A DNA stretch of 64,000 nt from Candidatus Poribacteria bacterium. Its GTDB lineage: Bacteria > Poribacteria > WGA-4E > WGA-3G. The DNA lies in NCBI GenBank assembly GCA_958295945.1, contig OY282386.1, forward strand, positions 1,813,371 to 1,877,370, read 5' to 3'. Shown piece after piece: positions 42,767 to 51,194 of this stretch. The notes under the pieces are model-generated. The model had not been told where the DNA came from. It did not search any database and was given only the letters and a program-made list of their open reading frames with translations. The translations under genes were made by a program, and so were the position numbers. The number at the start of each line of letters is the position of its first letter. The stretch's first letter is position 1.

Positions 42767-43948
42767 ATGCAAATTTCTGAAATCCAAAATCTATTGTCGA
42801 CATTAGATATTGAAGCTTGGCTCCTGTATGACTTCCGTGGTATCAATCCTATTTCGCAAAATGTAGCAGGATTCACTGGGAAAAACATCACACGTCGTTG
42901 GTTTTGCCTGATACCCAAACAGGGTGCTCCGCGATGGTTAATCCATCGGATAGAAACATCCAACTTTACGGATGTGTCTGGACAGGTATCTCTATATGCC
43001 GGTTGGCAAGAACTAAACGAAGAGATGCCTAAACTTCTCGCTGATATTCAATCTGTAGCAATGGAGTATTCACCGAACGCATCAATTCCCTACATTTCTC
43101 GTGTAGATGCTGGGACGTTGGAGTGGGTTCGTAGTTTTGGCATTGAGATCGTATCATCAGCAGAACTTGCCCAATATATAGAAGCACGACTTACCGATGC
43201 CCAGTATCAAGGACATGTGAAATCAGCCCAACAGATTTTGCAAGTAAAAGATTTTGCGTTTGCATGGATTGGTAACCAACTAAAGTCTGACAGCACCATC
43301 ACTGAATATGATGTCCAACAACAGATTCTCAATCAGTTTGATAAGTTCGACTTGAATGCTGATCACCCACCGATTGTTGCTGTTAATGCTAACAGCGGTG
43401 ACCCACATTACGCACCATCTGTGGATAAATCACAACGAATTCGCAAGGGTGATTTTATCCTTATTGATCTATGGGCAAAACAGAAGGAACCAGATGCAGT
43501 ATTTGCAGATACGACGTGGGTTGCTTATGCGGGTTCTTCCGTGCCTGACAAATATGTGCAGATATTTGAGATTGTTAGAGAAGCACGAGACAGAGCAGTT
43601 GCGTTCATACGCGAAAGATGGACAGCCAACGAACCGATTCCGGGTTATGCCGTTGATGATTGTGTTCGCGGGTATATCACGGAAAAAGGATATGGTGAGT
43701 ATTTTATACACCGCACAGGACATAACATTGGAACTGTAATACATGGTAATGGTGTCAATTTAGACAATTTGGAGACACAAGATGCTCGTGTGCTGATTCC
43801 GGGTATCTGTTTTTCAATTGAACCTGGTATCTATCTTAGCGATTTCGGCGTGAGGACTGAAATTGACGTCTTTCTAACTGGACCAGGGAAAGACGGCGTA
43901 GAATTGACAACCGCGCCCGTTCAAAATCAGGTATTGCCTCTGCTGTGA
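42767..43948 (+). CDS. M24-family aminopeptidase (Xaa-Pro dipeptidase-like)
   Basis: A 393-residue protein. The N-terminal creatinase-like domain (residues 1-140) is followed by the pita-bread metallopeptidase fold: metal ligands in LIDLWAK (first Asp), FADTTW (second Asp), HRTGHNIGT (His), SIEPGIY (Glu) and RTEIDVF (Glu). It would cleave X-Pro dipeptides or related compounds in the cytoplasm. Family is sure, substrate not. Its 3' end overlaps the convergent gene by 113 bp. Confidence 0.93.
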   Translation: MQISEIQNLLSTLDIEAWLLYDFRGINPISQNVAGFTGKNITRRWFCLIPKQGAPRWLIHRIETSNFTDVSGQVSLYAGWQELNEEMPKLLADIQSVAMEYSPNASIPYISRVDAGTLEWVRSFGIEIVSSAELAQYIEARLTDAQYQGHVKSAQQILQVKDFAFAWIGNQLKSDSTITEYDVQQQILNQFDKFDLNADHPPIVAVNANSGDPHYAPSVDKSQRIRKGDFILIDLWAKQKEPDAVFADTTWVAYAGSSVPDKYVQIFEIVREARDRAVAFIRERWTANEPIPGYAVDDCVRGYITEKGYGEYFIHRTGHNIGTVIHGNGVNLDNLETQDARVLIPGICFSIEPGIYLSDFGVRTEIDVFLTGPGKDGVELTTAPVQNQVLPLL

Positions 43949-44687
43949 CTTTATAATTCCGTTTCTTTAGATCCTTTAATATGTGTGAAAAATATATCCG
44001 TGTGTTAAGAATCCACTGTTCAGAATAAGCAGTTGCGAGCATTGGCAGCGATATTGATAAGCGTGGTGCGTTTAGTAGCCACTGTTCTGCATATGCTGCG
44101 AAGTCTGTTTCAACCAACCCTCTACACCCGAGTGTATAGATGACAAACCGTTTATCTTCACGTTGGTCTTCCCGTACATCCAATTCAGTGTTGAGAGACA
44201 TTCGTCTTTCGCTGTCAATCTCAAATACCCAGAAAAAATAATCTTCGTTATGTCCAAGATATCCGATTTCAACTTCAAGGCGATGGTGTTGTTCAGTATG
44301 GATTGGGTTTGCCGCCATATCACGTTTTATCAGTATTGGGTAAAGGGCAGTGAAGAAAATCTGCTCATACCCCATGGGATGTTCAACATTGTTGAGAATT
44401 TCCAATAGTTTTTGTTGGTCATGCTGTAGTCGTAGTTCAAGACAGCATTTTGAAAAAACTTCTTCACGCAGTGCTTGCATTTCTGGTGGAGCGTCCTCAA
44501 CAAGGGGTTTGAGTTCCTGTATTAGTCTGATGATCCGTCGGCGTTTAGGTGTAATACGCCAGAAACACCAACGGACGATTGCGACATAAGTTTCTTTTTC
44601 TCGTATTAACGCAAACAGACCTTGCGCGAAGTTTGAAATGCGTTGAAATATACTCTCTGTAGCCAGTCCTCTCTGTTGTCTTGCCAT
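43836..44687 (-). CDS. Unknown protein, 283 residues, convergent overlap with the peptidase gene
   Basis: A basic, soluble alpha/beta protein (N-terminal helices rich in Arg; middle HHRLEVEIGYLGHNEDYFFWVFEID; C-terminal helix FERARLSILRRLSLVQLERRQ). No family or motif recognised. The last 37 codons overlap the end of the peptidase gene on the other strand, an unusual extent, which suggests the stop was lost downstream at some stage. No strong ribosome binding site is evident before ATG 44687. Confidence 0.6.
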   Translation of the reverse strand: MARQQRGLATESIFQRISNFAQGLFALIREKETYVAIVRWCFWRITPKRRRIIRLIQELKPLVEDAPPEMQALREEVFSKCCLELRLQHDQQKLLEILNNVEHPMGYEQIFFTALYPILIKRDMAANPIHTEQHHRLEVEIGYLGHNEDYFFWVFEIDSERRMSLNTELDVREDQREDKRFVIYTLGCRGLVETDFAAYAEQWLLNAPRLSISLPMLATAYSEQWILNTRIYFSHILKDLKKRNYKVTAEAIPDFERARLSILRRLSLVQLERRQFQSSRRNR

Positions 44688-44740
44688 AATATTGTGATAC
44701 CTTGGAATTACTGAGATGGTTTTTTATACGATAATGTGCT

Positions 44741-44947
44741 TTATTTAGTTTTTGTTTGTTGTGTCTCGGGTATGGGTAATGGTTCAGTGAATTTATCACC
44801 ACGTGCTTCAGCTTCTTTTCTACGTTGTTCCCAAGCCATTAATTGGCGATAAACCTCTGCTTTACCTACGGCTATACCCTCTGCTTTACCTTCTGCTATA
44901 CCTTCTGCATAAACCCTATCCCTAAACATCTTTGCATATCCTAACAT
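44741..44947 (-). CDS. Truncated duplicate of the GKAEG-repeat membrane protein
   Basis: A 68-residue fragment (MLGYAKMFRDRVYAEGIAEGK..) nearly identical to the C-terminal half of the 45372 gene, including the heptad-like A-E-G-K repeats and the tail PLPIPETQ. Similarity goes on upstream to about 45030 and then stops. The N-terminal membrane part is missing. GGAGGCAATC ahead of ATG is what was the WEAI codons of the full gene and could now serve as a ribosome binding site. Probably a relic of a local duplication; expression unknown. Confidence 0.6.
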   Translation of the reverse strand: MLGYAKMFRDRVYAEGIAEGKAEGIAVGKAEVYRQLMAWEQRRKEAEARGDKFTEPLPIPETQQTKTK

Positions 44948-45084
44948 GATTGCCTCCCATATATGTGATATTGTGAAAAACCAACCGAATTGTGAAAAAC
45001 CAACCGACGATTAATGTCATCAATACTGACATATTAATATCACGACTTGTGCCAGTTAACAATATGTTTTGTTGGCTATTATAT

Positions 45085-45230
45085 TAACCTAAGTTGCTAA
45101 CTACTGAATATTAATCATCAAATTACTTTGTCAAACGAAGAAACACAGGAATTCTGCATATTTTAGTGTCACTTCTTATAAATCGGGGTTACAAATCCCT
45201 CCAACAATTGATAGGTGACAACTTAGGTTA
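45085..45230. repeat. MITE-like element, copy 2
   Basis: A 146-bp copy of the element at 11768-11912, with terminal repeats TAACCTAAGTTGCTAAC / CAACTTAGGTTA and most of the interior conserved (for example AACGAAGAAACA, GGAATTCTGCATATTTT). It separates the truncated gene at 44741 from its full-length relative at 45372. Confidence 0.88.
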
Positions 45231-45371
45231 TATTAGGTTGCATCAACACTCTAAACATATCGTTCATAACGAAGATTAAAAATAAATTGGGTAATTTGTG
45301 CTTAAAGTCCTGCGCGCTTACAAAGCACTCCTACAGGATTGGTGAAATATATTGTTACTGTATAATGTGCT

Positions 45372-45824
45372 TTATTTAGTTTTTGTTTCTTGTGTTTCGG
45401 GTATGGGTAGTGGTTCAGTGAATTTATCACCACGTGTTTCAGCTTCTTTTCTACGTTGTTCCCATGCCATTAATTGGCGATAAACCTCTGCTTTACCTAC
45501 GGCTATACCCTCTGCTTTACCTTCTGCTTTACCTTCTGCTTTACCTTCTGCATAAACCCTATCCCTAAACATCTTTGCATATCCTAACATGATTGCCTCC
45601 CATATATGTGATATTATGAAAAACCAACCGACGATCAATGTCATTAATACTGACATTCGTATTAATATTGTATCACCAAGTAGTTTCCATTCCCAACTTG
45701 TTAGTAGTTCAAATAATGTGTTGGTGGTGATAAGCGTTATGAATATACCAACAAACACATGAAACCATCTACGTGGAATTCTTACTAACGACACATAGTC
45801 GTTGTTATCTTGATTGTGAACCAT
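45372..45824 (-). CDS. Two-helix membrane protein with GKAEG coiled repeats
   Basis: A 150-residue protein. Two transmembrane helices (HVFVGIFITLITTNTLFELL at about 22-41; MSVLMTLIVGWFFIISHIW at about 58-76) are followed by a cytoplasmic helix with four A-E-G-K repeats (about 91-106) and VYRQLMAWEQRRKEAETRG. The repeats resemble those of transposase-fusion or Rpn-like tails, which often vary in copy number. Function unknown. The C-terminal half is duplicated at 44741-44947 (three repeats). Confidence 0.7.
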   Translation of the reverse strand: MVHNQDNNDYVSLVRIPRRWFHVFVGIFITLITTNTLFELLTSWEWKLLGDTILIRMSVLMTLIVGWFFIISHIWEAIMLGYAKMFRDRVYAEGKAEGKAEGKAEGIAVGKAEVYRQLMAWEQRRKEAETRGDKFTEPLPIPETQETKTK

Positions 45825-45888
45825 AATAATAGTTAATTATACAAGGGAGATCAATGTTTATTCAAGTTAAAGTGTGCGTCATATTGAC

Positions 45889-46043
45889 GGGTATGTAAAG
45901 TTTTTGGTACTAACTTCTTACTATCCATTGTAGTACGGGGTCTCTGTGCCCCGCGGTTTTTGGTAGATTCAAAGTTGGCGGGGCACGGAGACCCCGCACT
46001 ACAATGGTTGATCTGATATTTTGCCAAAAACTTTACACACCCC
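45889..46043. repeat. Nested inverted repeat, MITE-like
   Basis: Outer arms GGGTATGTAAAGTTTTTGGTA (45889-45909) and TTGCCAAAAACTTTACACACCC (46020-46042) enclose inner 30-bp arms 45925-45954 and 45978-46007, which pair with only two mismatches (core CGGGGTCTCTGTGCCCCGC). The whole could fold into a 155-bp hairpin. The outer-arm sequence recurs singly at 48811-48831 and inverted at 52299-52320. It lies just upstream of the tRNA-Leu promoter. Confidence 0.85.
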
Positions 46044-46058
46044 ATATTGACTATTTTT

Positions 46059-46087
46059 TTGACATTTCTCCCCAAATGTGTTATATT
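46059..46087 (+). promoter_or_regulatory. Sigma-70-type promoter for tRNA-Leu
   Basis: TTGACA (46059-46064) and TATATT (46082-46087), 17 bp apart, about 60 bp before the tRNA. Confidence 0.75.
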
Positions 46088-46145
46088 ATTCAAATATCAT
46101 GGTTTCATAATGATAACTTTGTTAGAAGGTTTCAATCCTTCTTGT

Positions 46146-46230
46146 GCCGGAGTGGTGAAATCGGTAGACGCACTGGATTCAAAATCCAGCGGACCCTAGG
46201 TCCATGTCGGTTCGAGTCCGACCTCCGGCA
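46146..46230 (+). tRNA. tRNA-Leu (anticodon CAA)
   Basis: 85 bases. The acceptor arms GCCGGAG / CTCCGGC pair perfectly, with discriminator A. The D loop has the usual GGTAGACGC, the anticodon stem CTGGA / TCCAG encloses TTCAAAA (anticodon CAA), a long variable arm (CGGACCCTAGGTCCATG) marks it as a class II leucine tRNA, and the T arm has GTTCGAGTCC. No CCA is encoded. A terminator follows at once. Confidence 0.97.
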
Positions 46231-46234
46231 TATT

Positions 46235-46264
46235 GCGATGGTTTCTCAAACCATCGCTTTTTTG
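46235..46264 (+). terminator. Rho-independent terminator after tRNA-Leu
   Basis: GCGATGGTTT / AAACCATCGC, a 10-bp stem with loop CTC followed by seven T. It may also work for the convergent isomerase gene on the minus strand. Confidence 0.9.
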
Positions 46265-46269
46265 TTTTC

Positions 46270-47061
46270 CTACATAGCGATGATTTTCCGCATCCGTTTT
46301 GCGAGATCAATTTGCGCGTCTCTATCTCCCCCAACTTCGTGAACGACATATCCATCATATCCGACAGCACGGAATGCTTCCATAACTGCTGCCCAATCAG
46401 TGTCGCCATCTAATAAATTGACAAACCGGTGGGATCCTCGTGAGAAATCCTTAAAGTGCACACGTTTGATACGGTTGCCCAGTTCACGTATCCAATGTTC
46501 AGGATAACCGTAAGCCATCATGTTTGCAGTATCAAGATAAGTCCCAACCCAGTCACTGCCGATTTCGTCAACAATTTCTCGCATCTCCTTTGGACTGAGT
46601 AGGAATTTGTTCCATACATTTTCCAATCCGATGGCAACTTTGTGTTTTTCTGCAGAAGGTCCGAGGTCTCTTAGAATGTCCACAAGGTTATCCCAGACTT
46701 GTTGATATGTGCCTTCAACGCTGAGTTGTCCTGGGTGGAGTAGTATTCCACCTACACCGAGTGCCCCTGCTACTTCTAAACCACGCGCAAGTGATTTCAC
46801 ACCGTTGTTCCGTTGTTCTGCATCAGGACTGAGTAGATTTCCTCTATTCGAGTATCCTGCAGTAATACTTGCGATTTCGACTCCGGCGGATTCACATTTT
46901 GCTGCTATCCCTTTTAGTTCAGTATCACTCATATTTATGTCTGTGTCCTTGCCTTCTCCAAATGTGAGTTCAACTGCATCGTAGCCTGCATTTTGGCAGA
47001 GCGAGAGTGTGTCATCCAGTGACATATTGCCGAGTATTATTTGGGTGATGCCTATCTTCAT
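46270..47061 (-). CDS. Sugar phosphate isomerase/epimerase-like TIM-barrel protein
   Basis: A 263-residue AP-endonuclease-2/xylose-isomerase-like barrel. Metal ligand positions are seen in IGLENVWN (Glu), YLDTANMM (Asp), VHFKDFSRG (His) and VHEVGGDRD (Glu). MKIGITQIILGNMSLDDTLSLC and DAVELTFGEG are typical. The family includes myo-inosose dehydratase, hydroxypyruvate isomerase and ketose 3-epimerases; the exact reaction is unknown. The start is ATG 47061, 4 bp after the stop of the small zinc-ribbon gene upstream, so the two are coupled. Confidence 0.92.
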   Translation of the reverse strand: MKIGITQIILGNMSLDDTLSLCQNAGYDAVELTFGEGKDTDINMSDTELKGIAAKCESAGVEIASITAGYSNRGNLLSPDAEQRNNGVKSLARGLEVAGALGVGGILLHPGQLSVEGTYQQVWDNLVDILRDLGPSAEKHKVAIGLENVWNKFLLSPKEMREIVDEIGSDWVGTYLDTANMMAYGYPEHWIRELGNRIKRVHFKDFSRGSHRFVNLLDGDTDWAAVMEAFRAVGYDGYVVHEVGGDRDAQIDLAKRMRKIIAM

Positions 47062-47065
47062 CTTA

Positions 47066-47338
47066 TTATTCTTTCTCCTTTTCTGTGTGGAACTGTAATG
47101 GTGTCAACGATTGTATGCATAGGTAACGTGTTTCAAGGCATTGTGGACACCGTAGTTCAACATAATATGTATCATTGAACACGGAATCAATCCAGTCTGT
47201 TTGTCTATCTTTTGAAGTTCCTAAAAATTGTTCAAGCACCTCGTAATCTTTACTACAATCAGGACAGATTTGTAAGTCATGTCCAATATCAAGATTGTCT
47301 AACCATCCCATTGTTTTTGTTGTTCCTTCTAATACCAT
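47066..47338 (-). CDS. Small zinc-ribbon-like protein
   Basis: A 90-residue protein with two CxxC knuckles (CPDCSKDY and CPQCLETRY) 36 residues apart, the layout of a zinc-binding domain. The last third is unstructured. No family recognised. It lies between hflX and the isomerase gene in one direction. Confidence 0.62.
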   Translation of the reverse strand: MVLEGTTKTMGWLDNLDIGHDLQICPDCSKDYEVLEQFLGTSKDRQTDWIDSVFNDTYYVELRCPQCLETRYLCIQSLTPLQFHTEKEKE

Positions 47339-47414
47339 ATCTGAAAAAAGACTTCATTATGGGATTTTGGTTTACGCTGAAGTGAAGGACGAAAATGTGG
47401 CAACTTCGGTTTAT

Positions 47415-48722
47415 CTATAGTGTCGGATTCAGGTCTGTGACAGCAAATTTCGATACCGATTTGAGATGACGACTGGGTATTCTTGCCTTCACATGAACTG
47501 CTTCATCCGCATATTTTGTATCAAGAACTGTTCCGTGTTTATACAGCAGGTCTAAAATTTTGCCATCCTTATAAGGTATATGTAAATTGATCATAGCACC
47601 GTATGAAGCGAAACGTTCCGCTAATATCTCCATTAGTTCTGAGATACCGTCTCCACGTTGTGCTGATATAGGCATAGCCTCTGGATAGCGTGACTGCAAT
47701 AAGAGCATTTGGTCTTCAGATTCAAGTTGGTCAATTTTATTGAAAACCATAAGTGTAGGCATTTCATCTGCCTCTAACTCAGTAAGAACTTTATCTACGG
47801 CATTGATTTGTGCCTCAGCTTCTGAATGGCTTATGTCAACGACATGTAACAACAGATCTGCCTCTGTGACCTCTTCCAATGTTGCTTTAAAGGCTGCGAC
47901 CAATTGATGCGGTAACTTCTTGATAAAACCGACAGTATCGCTTAGAAGTATGGTTTGATTTTGTGGCAGACTGACTCGTCTTGTGGTTGAATCCAAAGTA
48001 GCAAAGAGCTTGTCTTCAGCAAGTACATTTTCGCCAGTTACGGTATTAAACAGTGTAGATTTTCCTGCGTTTGTATATCCTACGAGAGATACTTTTATTT
48101 TCTCAGAGCGATTTTGCCGTTGAACCTTACGCCGTTTTTCAACCTTCAGTAATTCCTTTTTGACATGAGAGATATGTTTACGAATCCAACGTCTGTCCAT
48201 TTCGAGCTGCGTTTCACCTGGACCACGTAGAGCACCACTCCCACTACCTGCACCGGTTGCCATTCGTGAAAGGTGTGTCCACATCCGTGTGAGTCGTGGT
48301 AAAGCGTATTCTAATTGTGCTAAAGTGACTTGCAAGCGCGCTTCACTTGTCAATGCCCGTTGTGCGAAAACCTGTAGGATAAGTCCTGTTCTGTCAACGG
48401 TGGCGGTATCAAGTGTGTTTTCTATATTTCGTGTTTGTGCAGGTGAAAGTTCTTCGTCAAAGACAATCACATCCGCTTCAAGCTCTTCAACGATTGCTTT
48501 TAGTTCTTCAACTTTACCCTCACCGATAAAATAAGTTGGATTTGGGACTTTGCGTGCTTGAATTGTCTCACATACAACTTCAATTCCTGCTGTTTCTGTT
48601 AGTTGACGTAGTTCCTGTAGTGATTCCTCAGTTTCATGGAGCATAGAGTCACGTAGCGTCACACCAACAAGAATTGCTCTTGATGGTGGATTGGGTGCTT
48701 GTGTATCGTAAAGTTGTTGCAT
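47415..48722 (-). CDS. hflX: GTPase HflX
   Basis: A 435-residue ribosome-associated GTPase. The N-terminal HflX domain carries ETIQARKVPNPTYFIGEGKVEEL, the linker has GPGETQLEMDRR, and the G domain has GYTNAGKSTLFN (G1), LLSDTVGF (G3) and VFNKIDQL (G4). HflX splits stalled or hibernating 70S ribosomes under stress. Length and motif order are complete. No hfq gene lies next to it, unlike in many proteobacteria. Confidence 0.97.
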   Translation of the reverse strand: MQQLYDTQAPNPPSRAILVGVTLRDSMLHETEESLQELRQLTETAGIEVVCETIQARKVPNPTYFIGEGKVEELKAIVEELEADVIVFDEELSPAQTRNIENTLDTATVDRTGLILQVFAQRALTSEARLQVTLAQLEYALPRLTRMWTHLSRMATGAGSGSGALRGPGETQLEMDRRWIRKHISHVKKELLKVEKRRKVQRQNRSEKIKVSLVGYTNAGKSTLFNTVTGENVLAEDKLFATLDSTTRRVSLPQNQTILLSDTVGFIKKLPHQLVAAFKATLEEVTEADLLLHVVDISHSEAEAQINAVDKVLTELEADEMPTLMVFNKIDQLESEDQMLLLQSRYPEAMPISAQRGDGISELMEILAERFASYGAMINLHIPYKDGKILDLLYKHGTVLDTKYADEAVHVKARIPSRHLKSVSKFAVTDLNPTL

Positions 48723-48810
48723 ATTACCTCTTTATCAATTTGGAAATTTGGTTAATCCTATTTACAAGTTTATCAGATTCATTCGTAGATTTCAACCTTA
48801 TCTTTTAGGT

Positions 48811-48832
48811 CGGGGTGTAAAGTTTTTGGCAC
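48811..48832. repeat. Single arm of the GTGTAAAGTTTTTGGCA repeat
   Basis: CGGGGTGTAAAGTTTTTGGCAC matches the outer arms of the nested palindrome at 45889-46043. An inverted relative lies at 52299-52320, so the two could bracket 48811-52320 or be remnants of separate elements. Confidence 0.6.
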
Positions 48833-48917
48833 TAAACTCAATATCCGATGAAATGGACACGTTTTTCCAAAAAACTGTAAAATATTAAAAGAAATGTTAA
48901 AAATTGTAAATAATAAC

Positions 48918-48947
48918 TTGACTTAAGTAATTTGATTGTGTTATAAT
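48918..48947 (+). promoter_or_regulatory. Strong sigma-70-type promoter in an otherwise empty region
   Basis: TTGACT (48918-48923) and TATAAT (48942-48947) with an 18-bp spacer. It drives only the questionable reading frame at 48986. Confidence 0.75.
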
Positions 48948-48985
48948 ATACGTCACATACACCGTGTTGAATAAGGAAGAGAATT

Positions 48986-49423
48986 ATGAAAACAAAACAA
49001 CGGACACAAGGAATAATGATCAGCCTACAAGCAATCTTTTCAGGACATAGAATGTCAATTCGCAAGAACGACATTTCAAATACATGGACATTTAATATGC
49101 ATCCTATCCTCACGAACGACAAGCACATGTTTATCGCCTCTTTTTTAACATTTAACAACATTCTATTTTGCATTCGTCCAATGCTGGAAAAGTGTCAAGC
49201 TCAGTCAACCGATTTCACACGACAAAAGACGAACAGTGAAAGTGTACAAAATATTTTTTTTAAATTTTTTATCAATCCTATACTAACCCTTATGAAGCCT
49301 GCTCTGAAAGCACGAAAGAAAACTGTACAGATGTACGAAATAATATACAATTTCTGTACAGTTTTGATAAGGGAAAATTCTATAAAATTAGAAGGAAATC
49401 ACAAAGAATTTATCTTCAAATGA
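48986..49423 (+). CDS. Doubtful protein or non-coding transcript behind a strong promoter
   Basis: An open frame of 145 codons with GGAAGAG before ATG 48986, just downstream of the promoter at 48918. The product is basic, rich in Phe, Ile, Asn and Lys, has no family, and looks like translated AT-rich DNA. Near its end, AACTGTACAGA (49321-49331) and TCTGTACAGTT (49353-49363) form a perfect 11-bp inverted repeat. A structured RNA is as likely as a protein. Confidence 0.35.
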   Translation: MKTKQRTQGIMISLQAIFSGHRMSIRKNDISNTWTFNMHPILTNDKHMFIASFLTFNNILFCIRPMLEKCQAQSTDFTRQKTNSESVQNIFFKFFINPILTLMKPALKARKKTVQMYEIIYNFCTVLIRENSIKLEGNHKEFIFK

Positions 49424-49465
49424 CACACAGCATCCATGAGATGTAAAGTCTTTTGAAAAATATCA

Positions 49466-49567
49466 CATTAACCATTCTAGTGCGGGTCTCCGTGCCCAGC
49501 CATATTTCAACCGACCAATAATCGCGGGAAACGGAGGTCCCATCAACAGTGAACTATGTGGTTAATG
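49466..49567. repeat. Imperfect inverted repeat of the GC-rich family
   Basis: CATTAACCA (49466-49474) and TGGTTAATG (49559-49567) frame inner arms GCGGGTCTCCGTGCCC and GGGAAACGGAGGTCCC. The inner sequence resembles the arms of the palindrome at 45889-46043. The remaining gap around 49424-49710 contains no gene. Confidence 0.6.
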
Positions 49568-49601
49568 CTAAAAACGCTAAACACCCTTACACTTCAATAT
49601 A

Positions 49602-49630
49602 TTGACTAAACAACATATCTATGATACAAT
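49602..49630 (+). promoter_or_regulatory. Sigma-70-type promoter for the sulfatase gene
   Basis: TTGACT (49602-49607) and TACAAT (49625-49630), 17 bp apart, about 80 bp before ATG 49711. Confidence 0.72.
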
Positions 49631-49710
49631 CATATTCAGGTAGAGATAACACACCGACATTGGTTTTCTAACACCTAATTCATCCATACAATAAAAAAGA
49701 ACGGAGGAAT

Positions 49711-51114
49711 ATGAACAGAAAAACTGACAGACCCAACGTCCTATTCATCATGTCCGATCAACATAGATATGACTATGTGGAAACAGATGAAAATGCTCCC
49801 AAAGCACTCAACACACCGAATCTACGAAGACTAACAGAAATGGGAGTGAATTTTCCAAATTGCACCGTAAACGCACCAGTCTGTGCACCATCCAGAATCG
49901 GTTTAGCATCAGGCATTCAGCCTTCGCGACTCGGTTCACTTGCTAACGGTAGTTTCTTACCTGCCACGGTGCCAACATATTACCAGCAGCTTCGCGATTA
50001 TGGGTATCGTGTCGGATGCGTAGGAAAACTGGACCTTGCAAAACCTGATGGATATAACGGTCGTTACGGAGACCGTCCTCGTACCTATAGTTGGGGATTC
50101 ACACATCCAGAAGAGTGTGAAGGAAAGATGCATGCTGGAAGGTCACCTACACCCATCGGTCCCTATACACATTACTTACAAGAAAAAGGACTATTAGAGA
50201 AATTCCATCAAGATTACAGAAATAGAAGTTCTTCAGGCGGTTGGATAAAAAACGGGTCTTATGACTCCGTGCTGCCTACCGAAGATTTTGAAGATTCATA
50301 TATAGGAAGACGCGCAACTGAATTCATTGAAACCATACCTGATGACTTTCCTTGGTATATGTTTGTCAGCTTCGTAGGACCACACGATCCATTCGACCCT
50401 CCTACAGAATATGGTGACAAATACAGACAGGCTGAAATGCCAGAACCCATTACAGACAATATGGAAGGAAAACCGGACTGGGTAAAAAAACGGGGCCTAA
50501 ATATCACTTCTGAGGAAGTTAAAGTCACACGCCAACAATATTGCGCTGCAACTGAACTGATAGATGATCAAATCGGCAATATGCTAAATGCCTTGGAAGA
50601 ACGTGGCATGCTTGAAAATACCTACATCATCTATTCAAGCGACCACGGTGAAATGCTCGGAGACCACGGGTTATACACCAAGAGTTTAGCCTATGAAGCA
50701 TCGCTACGAGTGCCTCTCATTGTGGCAGGACCAGGAATAGAACCAAATCGCATCTCAAATACATTGGTTGAACTGAATGACTTAAATCCAACTATTTGTG
50801 AAATGGCGGGAGTTCCAGTGTTGGAAAACATTGATGGACAATCTATCACTCCAGTACTTCACGGAGAAACCGATACACACCGCAATGAAACAGTCAGCAA
50901 ACTCATAAACTTCACTTCTATTCGGACGCATACGCATAAATTAATTGAGAGTCGGGACGGTTTCATAGAACTATACAATCTTAAAGACGATCCAGATGAA
51001 TTGAATAACATCGCTGAATCTAATAAGGAATTGATTCAAGAATTACGAACAACAATGGAAAGTCGGTTTGGTCCGAGACTTGTAGAAAATAACAGAGACC
51101 CAATGAAACGGTAA
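49711..51114 (+). CDS. Type I sulfatase
   Basis: A 467-residue sulfatase. NVLFIMSDQHRYD gives metal ligands, NAPVCAPSRIGLASG holds the C-x-P-S-R site whose cysteine must become formylglycine, and YSSDHGEMLGDHG gives further metal ligands. SWGFTHPEECEGK and PHDPFDPP are usual for choline-sulfatase or polysaccharide sulfatases. No signal peptide is present, so it would act in the cytoplasm unless it has another route. GGAGG stands before the ATG. No maturation enzyme gene is in view. Sulfated glycans of sea or host are the likely substrate. Confidence 0.94.
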   Translation: MNRKTDRPNVLFIMSDQHRYDYVETDENAPKALNTPNLRRLTEMGVNFPNCTVNAPVCAPSRIGLASGIQPSRLGSLANGSFLPATVPTYYQQLRDYGYRVGCVGKLDLAKPDGYNGRYGDRPRTYSWGFTHPEECEGKMHAGRSPTPIGPYTHYLQEKGLLEKFHQDYRNRSSSGGWIKNGSYDSVLPTEDFEDSYIGRRATEFIETIPDDFPWYMFVSFVGPHDPFDPPTEYGDKYRQAEMPEPITDNMEGKPDWVKKRGLNITSEEVKVTRQQYCAATELIDDQIGNMLNALEERGMLENTYIIYSSDHGEMLGDHGLYTKSLAYEASLRVPLIVAGPGIEPNRISNTLVELNDLNPTICEMAGVPVLENIDGQSITPVLHGETDTHRNETVSKLINFTSIRTHTHKLIESRDGFIELYNLKDDPDELNNIAESNKELIQELRTTMESRFGPRLVENNRDPMKR

Positions 51115-51194
51115 CAGGTTAAAGATAGTAGACACGCGCCACGTGCCATCAATAAAACCCAAAATAAAAGAGACCCGATGAAATGGTAACAGGG
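51094..51194. repeat. 25-bp direct repeat at the sulfatase-mobA junction
   Basis: AGAGACCCAATGAAACGGTA (from 51094) and AGAGACCCGATGAAATGGTA (from 51169) are followed by ACAGG in both; two differences in 25 bases. The first copy is the end of the sulfatase gene, the second contains the mobA start codon. Confidence 0.8.

Noticed and set aside
46146-46230. tRNA-Leu as an integration site of a prophage or island
   Set aside because: No integrase and no duplicate of the tRNA 3' end were found near; the palindrome lies upstream, not at the 3' end.
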